Source: Bordetella parapertussis (lineage in GTDB: Bacteria > Pseudomonadota > Gammaproteobacteria > Burkholderiales > SG8-41). From it: a stretch of 64,000 nt of DNA. The notes under the pieces are model-generated. The model had not been told where the DNA came from. It did no database searches and saw nothing but the letters and a program-made list of their open reading frames with translations. Made by a program: the position numbers and the translations under genes. Shown in pieces: positions 9,369-19,189 of the stretch. The stretch's first letter is position 1. Every line of letters starts with the position of its first letter. Where the stretch lies: assembly GCA_945885345.1 (NCBI GenBank), contig CAMCYP010000009.1:35083-99082 (forward strand), given 5' to 3'.

Positions 9369-9988
9369 GCGCAAAAGAATTATCGACCTGATCCAAGCCA
9401 AGGAATACCTGCTCACTTGCTATCGCTATATCGAATTAAAGCCCACAAAACCGAAGTTACCTGAGTCGATTCTTTTTTGAATCGTTGAACAGACGTTACC
9501 CATGAACCGTCGACTGCGCAAGAAGACAGATCACAAAGCCATCTCGGTAAAAATTGTCTTCGATCACACGCAAAGCGGGCGATTAACGCGTGGCTTTGAC
9601 TGCTGATTCAGCAGCGGCGTAAGCCGGCTCGAGCTCATTTTATAAGTAATTGATTTTTATATTTATTATTTTATTTTTCGCACTTCAGCAAGCTTGGTTC
9701 TGATGATTCGGAGGGGAGGCAAACTTATCATTTTAGTAGATTTGACCGTTCCCAGAACCACCCCCACTATCGAACAACAATAAACGGTCAGCAGCGCAAT
9801 GCTGCGACCTGATCGCACAGGGGTGCGCGCATGTGGCTGACAGGAGACTACTGCAGCAATAGCGAGGTTGGCGCGTCTATGCGTTGGCCATCAGTTTTTT
9901 CTGATTTTCATCATCCATTTCCAGTTCGTGCGCCTTTAACAACTTTCTTATTGAATCTCTACGCAGGAATCTCTGTAAAGGAATCAGT
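9369..9988. other. Gene-free interval before the RTX island
   Basis: About 620 bp without a convincing gene. It contains an inverted repeat CGATTC-T6-GAATCG (9467-9484), an odd palindrome around 9600-9614, a very AT-rich patch (9649-9678), and separated arms GACCGTT/AACGGTC (9744-9750 and 9783-9789) that could bind a regulator. On the minus strand an open frame ending at 9877 reads like a protein C-terminus. The interval probably holds the promoter of the lipoprotein-RTX unit and may be remnant DNA at an island edge. Confidence 0.6.
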
Positions 9989-10453
9989 ATGAAAAAAATT
10001 CTGATCGTATTGCTTGCCTTGATGCTTGCGGGGTGCATGGGCTATGTGCCGGGGCAGCAGTCTTACTGGGATGCACGGGTGCGGGAGATGTGTGAGAAGG
10101 ATGGGGGGGTGACAATTTTTGAGTCGATCGGTGTGTCGGCGGCACAGGCGACTACCTTGCCGAGGATTGGACCTTACATTTCAATCCCGCCCAGAAAATC
10201 GGTCAAATCCGATGCGCTTGCATTCTGGGATGAATCGGTGACAGTTTTTCATGATGGAAACCCTCGTGTGTGGCGATCCGAGCAAGTGATTCGACGTCAT
10301 AGTGACGAGAAAATTATTGCTAGGGCCGTTAGATACATCCGTGTTGGTGGAGACTTACCATCGCCGGCACATTCCAGCGGCTTCACTTGTCCGGATGAAA
10401 ATGAACTACTTGCTCAACGCGAGAAAGTTTTTGTGATTAATGGGGAAAGATAA
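9989..10453 (+). CDS. Small lipoprotein coupled to the RTX lipase gene
   Basis: A 154-residue lipoprotein of unknown family. The signal peptide MKKILIVLLALMLAGC has a lipobox LAGC with Cys16 as lipidation site; Met follows Cys, so there is no Asp+2 inner-membrane retention signal and outer-membrane sorting is likely. Four cysteines in all (16, 35 region, near 133) and a WRSEQVIRRHSDEKIIARAVRYIRV segment are visible, with no motif I recognise. The stop and the next start share a base (TAATG), so the RTX lipase is translated right after it. A periplasmic immunity or foldase-like partner of the lipase is a reasonable guess only. Confidence 0.85.
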   Translation: MKKILIVLLALMLAGCMGYVPGQQSYWDARVREMCEKDGGVTIFESIGVSAAQATTLPRIGPYISIPPRKSVKSDALAFWDESVTVFHDGNPRVWRSEQVIRRHSDEKIIARAVRYIRVGGDLPSPAHSSGFTCPDENELLAQREKVFVINGER

Positions 10454-13400
10454 TGACAACCTCAGTGTCTGATGCGGCACAACTTTCTTTGGCGGCATAC
10501 TCGAATCTCCTGACTGGACCGACTAACGACCAGAAAACTCAACTCGAGTCTGCAGATATGGCGAGTACGCAAGCCACCGAATTCGCCACACGCTACCCGA
10601 CCATCGTCACTCAATACGCCGACACTCTTGCCGCCGGCGGTATGGGCACAGGTTTCAACGCGACGGTGTTCAAGGATGCCGTGGGCAATCTGGCATTGGC
10701 GATCCGTGGGACGGACAGTCTGAGCGTGGGTGGTAATGCGAGCGATCTGTCGACGGGGCTGGATATTGTCGGATCAGGTGCCGGTTACGACCAGATCGTA
10801 GCGATGGTGAACTGGTGGTTACGTGCGACCGCGACCAAGGACCAGATGGTCAACCAGTTCCGGCTGGCGGAAGTGCCGCTAATTCAGGTTTCCGAAGGTG
10901 CTGTGGTGTTGCGCCCGGGTACTGCCCCAGAGACATCGTATGTACTGGATGTGGCGCCACAACAGGTCAAAGCGACAGGCGAGGTGAAAGCAGCCCTGGA
11001 CTTGGACCCTGACCTGCGTGTGGAAGTCACCGGCCATTCGCTGGGTGGGCATCTCGCGATGGCATTTTCGACGCTTTTTGCGGCACAGACCGAGCAAGTG
11101 ACGGCGTTCAATGCACCGGGGTTCAGCAGTAGCGCGGTCAATCAGGCGTTTTTTGCGAAGCTGAAGCTGGGTGGATTGATTCCAGTTGCTGGCGCGTCAA
11201 ACATCATCAACGTAATTGCGGACGAGACGAATGTCGGCCCGACTCAGCTTAATCTTGTCGCTGGCTTGTATACCCGGCCTGGCCAGTCGTTTGACATCAG
11301 CATCGAGAATCAGTGGCAGTCGGATGAATCGACGCCTGCAGGTGCACTGAACCACAGCATCATTGTGCTGACCGATTCTCTGGCCGTCTACAAGCTGCTC
11401 GCCGAACTTGCGCCGGTGTCGGGCGACAACGCTTTCACCACCACGGCCTACAAGAGCATCCTCAATCAAGCCGTGCAAGGCACGGCGGCAGGCTACGAGC
11501 GGATCGTGGATGCGCTCGAAAAACTTTTCCTGAACGATACCCGGCTGCTGGATGCAGGCAACAATAAACGGGAGGATTTATACAAGTCCATTCAAGGGTT
11601 AACTGCAGATGGCTCGGCGTATACAATCAGGAAAGGTCAGCTCCAGATTGAATCGATCGCCGGTGTCGCCGCGAATTTTGTGGCGAATGCACAGGGGAGC
11701 GATGCGCGTGGTTTGGCGTGGCGTTATGCGCTCAAGGAGCTGGATCCATTTGCAGTGATCGACGCAAACAACACCGGCGTTTACACGAAATTCCAGTCAG
11801 GCGGCGCCAACGCCGGAGAACTCGATCTTTATGACCCGGCCAGCCGTACCGGCACGCTGACAACGCAATGGCTCGAAGACCGCGCGGCCTTGTTGCAACG
11901 CAAGCTGGATATCGCGGCCAGAGACGAAATCAATGATATCGACAAGCCGCTGAATCTCAACAATACGACCAAGACATGGGCCGCAGACAATCTGTATTTT
12001 GAAGATCGCGCATCCGGATATGCGCTGAACCAAGGCGGTCAACGCATTCAGGACCCCTATATCATTTTCGGCAGCGACAGCGCCGATGCCATTGCAGGCA
12101 GCAGTCGGGCGGATCGGTTCTACGGCCAAGGTGGCACCGATTACCTGATCGGTATGGGAGACGCCGACCACCTCGAAGGCGGCACGGGACTCGATATTTA
12201 TGAGTACAGCACAGTTCGCAGTACCGGATTATTCACAACTGGTACTGATGGTAACGACACGCTACTGGATGTCGATGGTCAAGGTGTCCTGCGTTATCAG
12301 TACAAGGACGCAAACGATGTCCTGCAATCCACCGTGCTGGCGGGCGTAGCCATCAAGGGCGCCGATGGCAAATGGAAAACCCCCGACGACCGTTTTGTGC
12401 TGGAACAGACCGGGGCTGATCTCAAAGTCACCTTCGGCGCCGCGGTGGACGGCAGCGTCACAATCAAGGATTTTGATTTCACCAAGGCGGCCCAGGGCGG
12501 GTATTTCGGCATCCGTCTAATTGAAGCGCAGGTGCTGCCTGTGACCACCAATACCATCGTCGGTGACTATGACTACCTGGAAAGCACGACGATCCCGGGA
12601 ACGTACCAGTACGACCCATGGGGCAATCCCCTGATGGGCGGGGATTCGGGAGAAGTGGCGGTCAACGTGCTGCAGGACACTCCGGCGAATGACCGCATCG
12701 AAGGCCTTGCCTACAGTGACTGGCTGGTTGCGCGCCGTGGTGGCGATGACCACATTTTTGGCGGTGATGAGCGGGATTACATCGAGGGCGGCGGTGGGAA
12801 TGATGTTCTGGAGGGTGGCGCGGACGGTAATACCGGGCATCTGGGTGGTTTCCAGTTCTCCTTTGGCGTTACTGGCGGTGACGATCTCTTTGGCGGGATC
12901 GGCAATGATCGTCTCTATGGCAATCTTTACAAGGAAACAGAGGCACTGATCCGTGACGGCAATACGGGCGTCTCCAGTACAGACTATGGTGATGTTCTCG
13001 GCGGCGGCGAGGGTGACGACCTGCTGGCTGGCGACGTCAATCGCGATGTGCTGTTTGGCGGGGGCGGTGATGATCTGCTCATTGGGGGTGCTTCGGATGA
13101 TTTTCTGCTGGGAGATCAGGATAGGACGTTCGGCAGTCTGGATCTGAATGATCCTCAAGCCTCCTGGTTCTGGAACTGGTCGGTTACCTCTGCGATCAAT
13201 GACGCTTCCCGCACCGACACTTTTAACGGATTTACGGAAAATGCGGTATCAGCCCCGGGACGTGATGTGCTTTATGGTGGCGCCGGTAATGATGTGATTG
13301 CTGCCGGTGGCAATGACGATGTGCTTTGGGGAGAAGCCGGCAAGGACTGGCTGTTCGGGGAGGGTGGATCGGACGTCCTGATCGGTGGCGACGACAACGA

Positions 13401-16400
13401 TATTCTCGCGGGTGATAGTGCAAGTACACCGCTTGAACAGCAGGGAGACGATTATCTGGATGGCGGTGACGGGATCGATTATTTGTTTGGTTATGGCGGC
13501 AATGACATTTTGATCGGCGGTGCCGGCAATGACGTCCTTCAGGGGGGCGACGGTGAGGACATTCTGTTCGGTGGTTCTGGTGACGACATCCTGCTCGGTG
13601 GTGCCGGCAAGGATATTTATATATTCAATCGTGGCGATGGCATCAAAGTCATTACGGACAGCTCGGCAAAAGCCGATGACCCCGAAGCCAGCGTGCTAAT
13701 GCTGGGCGAGGGATTCACCCAAAGCGACATCAAATTCCGCAAAGGCAGCCTGTGGGTCGATCTGGGGCCATCCAATGCAGACGACCCGCTCGCCGGCAAC
13801 GACCAGATTCACTTCACCGAATTCAATGGCGACTTCCCGGACCTGACAGCGGCTATCAGGGAAATCCGCTTCGCCGACGGCTCTTCCATGGACTACGCCG
13901 CCATCCTCGCGCAGGGCTTTGATATTGACGGAACCGCACTGGACGATGCCGGAGACGCGGGGCTGATCGGCACTTCGGTCACCGACCGCATTCGCGGTTT
14001 CGCCGGCAGTGACGAGCTAGAGGGGCGTGATGGCAACGACGCGTTGACCGGGGACGGCGGTGAGGACCGGCTCGATGCAGGCAACGGCAATGACGTGCTG
14101 GATGGCGGAACAGGCAATGACGTACTGGCGGGCGGTATGGGCAGCGACGATTACCGGTTTGTCAGCGGCGACGGCATCGATACGCTGATCGAAGGTTCTC
14201 TGTTCGTGCGCGGCCTGTCCGATCCGGGCAGCGCCGATCGAATAGTGTTTGGTAACGGCATAGTCCGCGAAGATGTAACCCTGCTGCGCACTGGCGACGG
14301 TCATCTGATCGTGCGTTACGGCGCCGGCGATGAAATTTTTGTTGAAGGCCAGTACAGCGTATCCGGCTCGGACATCGAAGGTGTCGTGTTTGCCGACGGC
14401 GCGACGATTGAAAGGGCCGAACTGGACGCGCTGGCAGTCGGGGTTCTCAACGGCACTGCCGATGCTGATGAACTCTACGGCACCTCCGGCAACGATGTGC
14501 TGCGTGGGCACGACGGGGACGACGTTCTCGACGGCGGCCCGGTGCCGGAGCACCGCGTCATGAGCACACGACTGGTCACCGGTGACGACGTTCTCGAAGG
14601 TGGCGCCGGCAGCGATACCTACGCTCTCTACTGGAGCATGGGCACCGACCGCATCATTGATACGGCCGATGGGCAAACCAATACCCTGAAGCTGCTCGAA
14701 GGCGCGACGCTGGATAGCGTCAAGACTGTGCGCAACGGCGACGACCTGCGGGTGACGCTGCGCGGGTCAACCGATGGTGCGCGGGTGCAGGGGTTCTTTG
14801 CGGATGGCGGCGCGGCGTCCTGGCAGATTGCTAGTGTGGCGGAGGGCAGCCAGTCGTTGTTTGATTTATATGAAACGCAAAGCGCCGCAGGAAATGCCCG
14901 TGCCGTTGACGCCATGGCGGACTACAAGCAACGGCTTCTCGGCGAGTGGCGTGCGCGCGGGCAGTCGAATTTCGAGTTGCCGACGCATGTTTATGTGAGT
15001 TCGATCTGGTCGCAGACCACCGTTACGTGGACCCGACTGGTGCCGGCATTGCCGGAACCGATAGTGCAGACACAGACTTTCGTGAATGATCCGGTAACTT
15101 ATTCCATGGCCAAAGGCTATGGGCAAAGACAGGGCGGGCGCATTCTGTCATTACCGGTATCCGGGAATACGGTCATCCAGCGTCATGTGGCTCCGGTGGT
15201 CGAGACTTCGGAGTCCAACGCTGCTGTCATCGAGGCGCAGTACTTGGCAGGTGGCAACACGGATGTGTTGTCGTACACGTTCTTTGCCGGTGGCGGTGGA
15301 TCGTCCGGCAATACACGCACCTATTCGTATACCAATGGATTCGCGGTCAACACGGTCACGGAGTCGAGTGCAGAAGGCTGGGCGCCGCTGACTTTGCGCG
15401 AAGACGGTCTGGGAAATTTTAGCTTCAGCCTGCAGCAGGTGACTGAGCGGCCGGTGATCGAGGAGATCATCGCAGGTGCTGGCGATAATACGATTATCGG
15501 CGTATTGGATGGCACCGGAGACAATGTGGCGCTGATTGATGCTGGTGCCGGCAACGATGTCGTGACAGCGGGGCAATACGATTTTGCATACGGTAACGAG
15601 GGCGACGACGAGATAACTAGCGGCGCTTACGCCTTTGGCGGCAATGGCTTCGACAGATTGTCCGATGGTCGTTTCATGTCCGGAGGGGCGGATGATGATT
15701 TTCTGAGCGGTGGCGCGGGGGAAACCACTTTTCAATTCGGATCCGATGAGGCGGGGCAGGACTTTGTGCAGGATCGGAATGGAATCTCGTTAAACGAATT
15801 CATTCTCCGAGCAGGATTTTCGGAGTCTGCTTCCAATCTGGTCTATGGCGGCAAGTACCGAATGGGTGGGGCGACGAGTTTTCAGTTCCAGTTGGCGCTG
15901 CAGGATAAGTTGGGCGGATATTCGGAATCGCAGGAATTTATTTTTTCCGCTTTCACTTACGGCGAGATTGATTCAGGTGATGGCGGAATGCGACGGTATG
16001 CAATGCTGGGAAATTCCATCGGGTTTCCGAGAGGAGTTCCGGATCGGCTTTCCCGGGCGGGCGCACCTGCTTATAACGATGGTTACTATAGCTGGGTCTA
16101 TGACTCCATCGATGACATGCTACGGGATATTGCAGACCTTGGCATGCAATACAATCCGGCCGATATTCAGCTCATTCCCAGTGCTCCTGATCTTTCTGAT
16201 TTCACTGCCGATAATTATCAGGCACTTCGTCCTTTTTTCGATTCCGGCATTCTGGAAAAAGATGTGGTGGAGCTTGCGGATTTTCAGGATGGCATTGATG
16301 AATTGAAGGTAGGTTTCGCGCCGCCTGACGAATTTACCGAACGCCGTACGCTGCGCTTGGTCTGGGGCGAGGACAAAGTCATCGATATGGAACTGCCGTC

Positions 16401-19179
16401 GGCGGCCGATCTGATCGGTCATGGCGTAGAGGAAGTGCGTCTGGGCGGGGCATCGGTCTATATCGGCGATCTGGTCGAACAGGCCTACGGGGGTGGCATT
16501 CTCGGCACCCCTTTTGACGACGGGATATCGGGTAGCGGCGGCGACGATGTCATTCGCGGTCTGGGAGGATGGGATTTCATCGAGGGCGGGGCCGGCAACG
16601 ACGCGCTCAGCGGCGGTGCAGGAATTGACGAGTTCTTCTTCGCGGCAGGCGCCGGTTCAGACACCATTCTTGATCCGGATGCTGAAGATCTGATCCTGTT
16701 CGACACCAGCGTCACGCCGGATCAAATCCGGCTCGGGCTGGGTTCACTACAGCTGGGTTACGGCGGTGCGGGCGACGAGATTCACTTCGAGGGTTTCAAT
16801 CCGGATGATGTTTACGGAGTCACCTTGTTCGCTGCCTTGCAGTTCTATGATATCCAGCAGGATTGGGTGCTGATCAATGAACTGACCTATGGTCAGGTGC
16901 TCAGCCGCGGCTTCGATATTGATGGAACGGCCGGTAATGACACCCTGCGCGGCACCAACATTCACGACCGCTTTACGGGAGGTGCGGGCAATGACGTGTT
17001 GTCTGGTGGCGTCGGGAGCGATACCTATTTTTTCAATGCCGGAGACGGTATTGATACCATCAACGACGTCGCCGTTGCCGGTGAGGTTAGCCGGGTAGTG
17101 TTGCGCGACTACCGGGAGACGGATATCACCGGTGCCAGGCAAGGAGAATATGTGGTGCTGCGTGCAGGCGCAGGGGATGCGCTGCGGATTCTCTGGAACG
17201 AGACTGCCGGCATTGGCGTGGATCGGATTGAATTTTCTGACGGTGCCGTCTGGGACCGTGCTGTCCTCGGGCAATTGCCGATTGAAGAAGACAATTCGCC
17301 GCCTGTAGTGAACGGGCCGCTGTCCAGTCAGGCGACCTTGGAAGATGCCACATTCAGCTTTACCGTGCCAGACACCACCTTTCGTGATCCGGATGTCGGT
17401 GATGTATTGGCTTACAGCGCCACTCGCACAGACGGCAGTGCCTTGCCTGCATGGCTCGATTTTGATGCCTTGACGCATACCTTCAGTGGCACACCAGGAA
17501 ATTCCGATATTGGTACAGTGAGGCTGGTCGTAACTGCAACAGATCGCAGCGGAGCTGCCGCATCATCAGTATTCGAACTGGTGGTGGAAAATGTAAACGA
17601 TGCTCCGATATACATGCCGCCGATCGAAGATCAGTTCGCGACTGAGGACTCTGCTTTCAGTTTTACGGTATCCGAGCAGCGATTCGCCGAGATTGATGCC
17701 GGCGACGATTTAAGCTATGGCGCCGGCTTAGCTGGTGGCGGGTCATTACCGGAGTGGCTCAGCTTTGACGCCGTCACGAGAACTTTCACCGGAACGCCTG
17801 GCAATGCTGATGTCGGCAGCATAGCGGTAGCCATCACCGCAACAGATGCGGCGGGGACCAGCGCGGTTGGATCATTCGCAATCAATGTGGCAAACACCAA
17901 CGATGCGCCAATTCTGATTCAAGCACTCTCCGGTCGGACAACCACTGAAAACGCGCTTTTCAGCTATACGGTACCAGCGGACGCATTCCTGGACGTCGAT
18001 AGCGGCGACTCGCTCAGATACAGCGCTAGCCTGATCAACGGCGGTTCGCTGCCCGCCTGGCTGTCATTCGATGCCGCAACCCGTGCGCTCAGCGGTACTC
18101 CACCTGATGGATCTGCCGGCGGGCTGGCTCTGCGTGTAACCGCGGTTGATCAGGCGGGATCTGAAGCTTTTTCCGATTTTACGCTGGTGATCGAAGTCGA
18201 CAGTGAAGGCATCACGCTGACAGGCACATCCGCTTCCGAGTCGCTGATCGGGACAACCTTCGATGACTTTATCGATGGGCGAGGTGGTGACGATGTGCTG
18301 CGCGGCCTGGCAGGCAACGATTGGCTGATTGGCGGGACAGGCGCCGACCTTTTGTTGGGTGGCACCGGCGAGGACATGCTTGATGGACGTCGCGGCAAGG
18401 ATGTCCTTAATGGCGGGAAAGGTGCGGATACTTACTTGTTTGGCAGGGGGTATGGCAAGGACGTAATCGAAGATGATGGGGCTGCTGGAGAGATCGATAC
18501 GGTGTTGTTTGGTGACGGGATTACCCTTCGGGATCTGCGGTTTTCAAGGGATGGTGGCGATCTGACCATCGGTATTGCGGGCACCGGTGACCGACTGACG
18601 ATTCGTGACTGGTCATCCCGCAAAAGCGGGATCGAAGCGCTGCGTTTCTCTGAAGGTCAGATGGTGGATTTGCGGGAGGCCGTACGCCATGGCGATATCA
18701 ACGCCACTGGGAATGAAGCTGATCACGGGGACAGTTACCACCATTTGAATGATGCGGGAAGGGATGACGGCCACGATTCACCGGAGAAAGAAGGGCATGG
18801 CCGTCCCTGGCATGGCAAGCATAACGAAAAGGATTTTGAAGAGTTGCTCGATGGCTGGTTTGATGAGCGACGGCGTTCCGGTGATGCATTGTTGAGCTGG
18901 CTTGATGAGTCACGCGACGGCGAAAAAAGTATCAAGGAACCGAGTGCATCAATCCGTTCCGCATGGGAAATATCAGAGCGTTGGCTGAACAATCATCAGT
19001 ATGGTGGCGCCGGTCATTCCGAAAATACGCACAGCGAAGAATATTCCGGATGGGCATGGTTGGGCGGCCGAACCTTTGATGCCGGATCAGGACCGGGAAT
19101 TAACAGCTTGCCAGCGCTTGATGGGCATAGCCTGAAGGCATTCAAGGGCCTTGAAGAAGGCCTCCGGGCCCTGGGTTAA
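10453..19179 (+). CDS. Giant RTX protein with N-terminal lipase-like domain
   Basis: Predicted secreted protein of 2908 residues, substrate type for a type I secretion system. Residues about 60-310 resemble an alpha/beta hydrolase of RTX lipases: IRGTD near 85, nucleophile elbow GHSLGG with Ser196, candidate Asp257 and His301. Calcium-binding GGxGxDxUx repeats occur in several blocks (about 540-585, 750-890, 936-1060, 1170-1240, 1335-1385, 1675-1770, 2015-2070, 2155-2205, 2590-2670), some followed by HCBP-related segments with FADG or FSDG turns. Residues about 2280-2583 are three similar 100-residue cadherin/dystroglycan-like domains with LPAWLxFD and SGTP motifs. The tail (2740-2908) is His/Asp-rich. 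No N-terminal signal peptide, as expected for type I export. Substrate and target are unknown. Confidence 0.93.
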   Translation: MTTSVSDAAQLSLAAYSNLLTGPTNDQKTQLESADMASTQATEFATRYPTIVTQYADTLAAGGMGTGFNATVFKDAVGNLALAIRGTDSLSVGGNASDLSTGLDIVGSGAGYDQIVAMVNWWLRATATKDQMVNQFRLAEVPLIQVSEGAVVLRPGTAPETSYVLDVAPQQVKATGEVKAALDLDPDLRVEVTGHSLGGHLAMAFSTLFAAQTEQVTAFNAPGFSSSAVNQAFFAKLKLGGLIPVAGASNIINVIADETNVGPTQLNLVAGLYTRPGQSFDISIENQWQSDESTPAGALNHSIIVLTDSLAVYKLLAELAPVSGDNAFTTTAYKSILNQAVQGTAAGYERIVDALEKLFLNDTRLLDAGNNKREDLYKSIQGLTADGSAYTIRKGQLQIESIAGVAANFVANAQGSDARGLAWRYALKELDPFAVIDANNTGVYTKFQSGGANAGELDLYDPASRTGTLTTQWLEDRAALLQRKLDIAARDEINDIDKPLNLNNTTKTWAADNLYFEDRASGYALNQGGQRIQDPYIIFGSDSADAIAGSSRADRFYGQGGTDYLIGMGDADHLEGGTGLDIYEYSTVRSTGLFTTGTDGNDTLLDVDGQGVLRYQYKDANDVLQSTVLAGVAIKGADGKWKTPDDRFVLEQTGADLKVTFGAAVDGSVTIKDFDFTKAAQGGYFGIRLIEAQVLPVTTNTIVGDYDYLESTTIPGTYQYDPWGNPLMGGDSGEVAVNVLQDTPANDRIEGLAYSDWLVARRGGDDHIFGGDERDYIEGGGGNDVLEGGADGNTGHLGGFQFSFGVTGGDDLFGGIGNDRLYGNLYKETEALIRDGNTGVSSTDYGDVLGGGEGDDLLAGDVNRDVLFGGGGDDLLIGGASDDFLLGDQDRTFGSLDLNDPQASWFWNWSVTSAINDASRTDTFNGFTENAVSAPGRDVLYGGAGNDVIAAGGNDDVLWGEAGKDWLFGEGGSDVLIGGDDNDILAGDSASTPLEQQGDDYLDGGDGIDYLFGYGGNDILIGGAGNDVLQGGDGEDILFGGSGDDILLGGAGKDIYIFNRGDGIKVITDSSAKADDPEASVLMLGEGFTQSDIKFRKGSLWVDLGPSNADDPLAGNDQIHFTEFNGDFPDLTAAIREIRFADGSSMDYAAILAQGFDIDGTALDDAGDAGLIGTSVTDRIRGFAGSDELEGRDGNDALTGDGGEDRLDAGNGNDVLDGGTGNDVLAGGMGSDDYRFVSGDGIDTLIEGSLFVRGLSDPGSADRIVFGNGIVREDVTLLRTGDGHLIVRYGAGDEIFVEGQYSVSGSDIEGVVFADGATIERAELDALAVGVLNGTADADELYGTSGNDVLRGHDGDDVLDGGPVPEHRVMSTRLVTGDDVLEGGAGSDTYALYWSMGTDRIIDTADGQTNTLKLLEGATLDSVKTVRNGDDLRVTLRGSTDGARVQGFFADGGAASWQIASVAEGSQSLFDLYETQSAAGNARAVDAMADYKQRLLGEWRARGQSNFELPTHVYVSSIWSQTTVTWTRLVPALPEPIVQTQTFVNDPVTYSMAKGYGQRQGGRILSLPVSGNTVIQRHVAPVVETSESNAAVIEAQYLAGGNTDVLSYTFFAGGGGSSGNTRTYSYTNGFAVNTVTESSAEGWAPLTLREDGLGNFSFSLQQVTERPVIEEIIAGAGDNTIIGVLDGTGDNVALIDAGAGNDVVTAGQYDFAYGNEGDDEITSGAYAFGGNGFDRLSDGRFMSGGADDDFLSGGAGETTFQFGSDEAGQDFVQDRNGISLNEFILRAGFSESASNLVYGGKYRMGGATSFQFQLALQDKLGGYSESQEFIFSAFTYGEIDSGDGGMRRYAMLGNSIGFPRGVPDRLSRAGAPAYNDGYYSWVYDSIDDMLRDIADLGMQYNPADIQLIPSAPDLSDFTADNYQALRPFFDSGILEKDVVELADFQDGIDELKVGFAPPDEFTERRTLRLVWGEDKVIDMELPSAADLIGHGVEEVRLGGASVYIGDLVEQAYGGGILGTPFDDGISGSGGDDVIRGLGGWDFIEGGAGNDALSGGAGIDEFFFAAGAGSDTILDPDAEDLILFDTSVTPDQIRLGLGSLQLGYGGAGDEIHFEGFNPDDVYGVTLFAALQFYDIQQDWVLINELTYGQVLSRGFDIDGTAGNDTLRGTNIHDRFTGGAGNDVLSGGVGSDTYFFNAGDGIDTINDVAVAGEVSRVVLRDYRETDITGARQGEYVVLRAGAGDALRILWNETAGIGVDRIEFSDGAVWDRAVLGQLPIEEDNSPPVVNGPLSSQATLEDATFSFTVPDTTFRDPDVGDVLAYSATRTDGSALPAWLDFDALTHTFSGTPGNSDIGTVRLVVTATDRSGAAASSVFELVVENVNDAPIYMPPIEDQFATEDSAFSFTVSEQRFAEIDAGDDLSYGAGLAGGGSLPEWLSFDAVTRTFTGTPGNADVGSIAVAITATDAAGTSAVGSFAINVANTNDAPILIQALSGRTTTENALFSYTVPADAFLDVDSGDSLRYSASLINGGSLPAWLSFDAATRALSGTPPDGSAGGLALRVTAVDQAGSEAFSDFTLVIEVDSEGITLTGTSASESLIGTTFDDFIDGRGGDDVLRGLAGNDWLIGGTGADLLLGGTGEDMLDGRRGKDVLNGGKGADTYLFGRGYGKDVIEDDGAAGEIDTVLFGDGITLRDLRFSRDGGDLTIGIAGTGDRLTIRDWSSRKSGIEALRFSEGQMVDLREAVRHGDINATGNEADHGDSYHHLNDAGRDDGHDSPEKEGHGRPWHGKHNEKDFEELLDGWFDERRRSGDALLSWLDESRDGEKSIKEPSASIRSAWEISERWLNNHQYGGAGHSENTHSEEYSGWAWLGGRTFDAGSGPGINSLPALDGHSLKAFKGLEEGLRALG
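17297..18200 (+). repeat. Three tandem CADG/He_PIG-type domains inside the RTX protein
   Basis: Three successive units of about 100 residues start near 17297, 17609 and 17915. Each has a glutamate-led start followed by FSFTV or FSYTV, then D-x-D-x-GD, a LP(A/E)WL(D/S)FDA core, an (F/L)(S/T)GTP turn, and (L/I)xxTAxDxxG near the end, the first two closing with NxNDAPI. This is the pattern of dystroglycan-type cadherin-like domains, usually involved in adhesion or in forming a rigid stalk. The DNA copies have diverged, so duplication is not recent. Confidence 0.8.
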
Positions 19180-19189
19180 CGCGGCCGAT

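Noticed and set aside
9369..9988. Insertion sequence or integrase remnant at the island edge
   Set aside because: No transposase- or integrase-like reading and no terminal repeats with target duplication could be found.
12600..13640. Regular short DNA repeats that resemble a CRISPR array
   Set aside because: They are the codons of GGxGxDxUx calcium-binding repeats in one open frame, with 27-bp period and no unique spacers.
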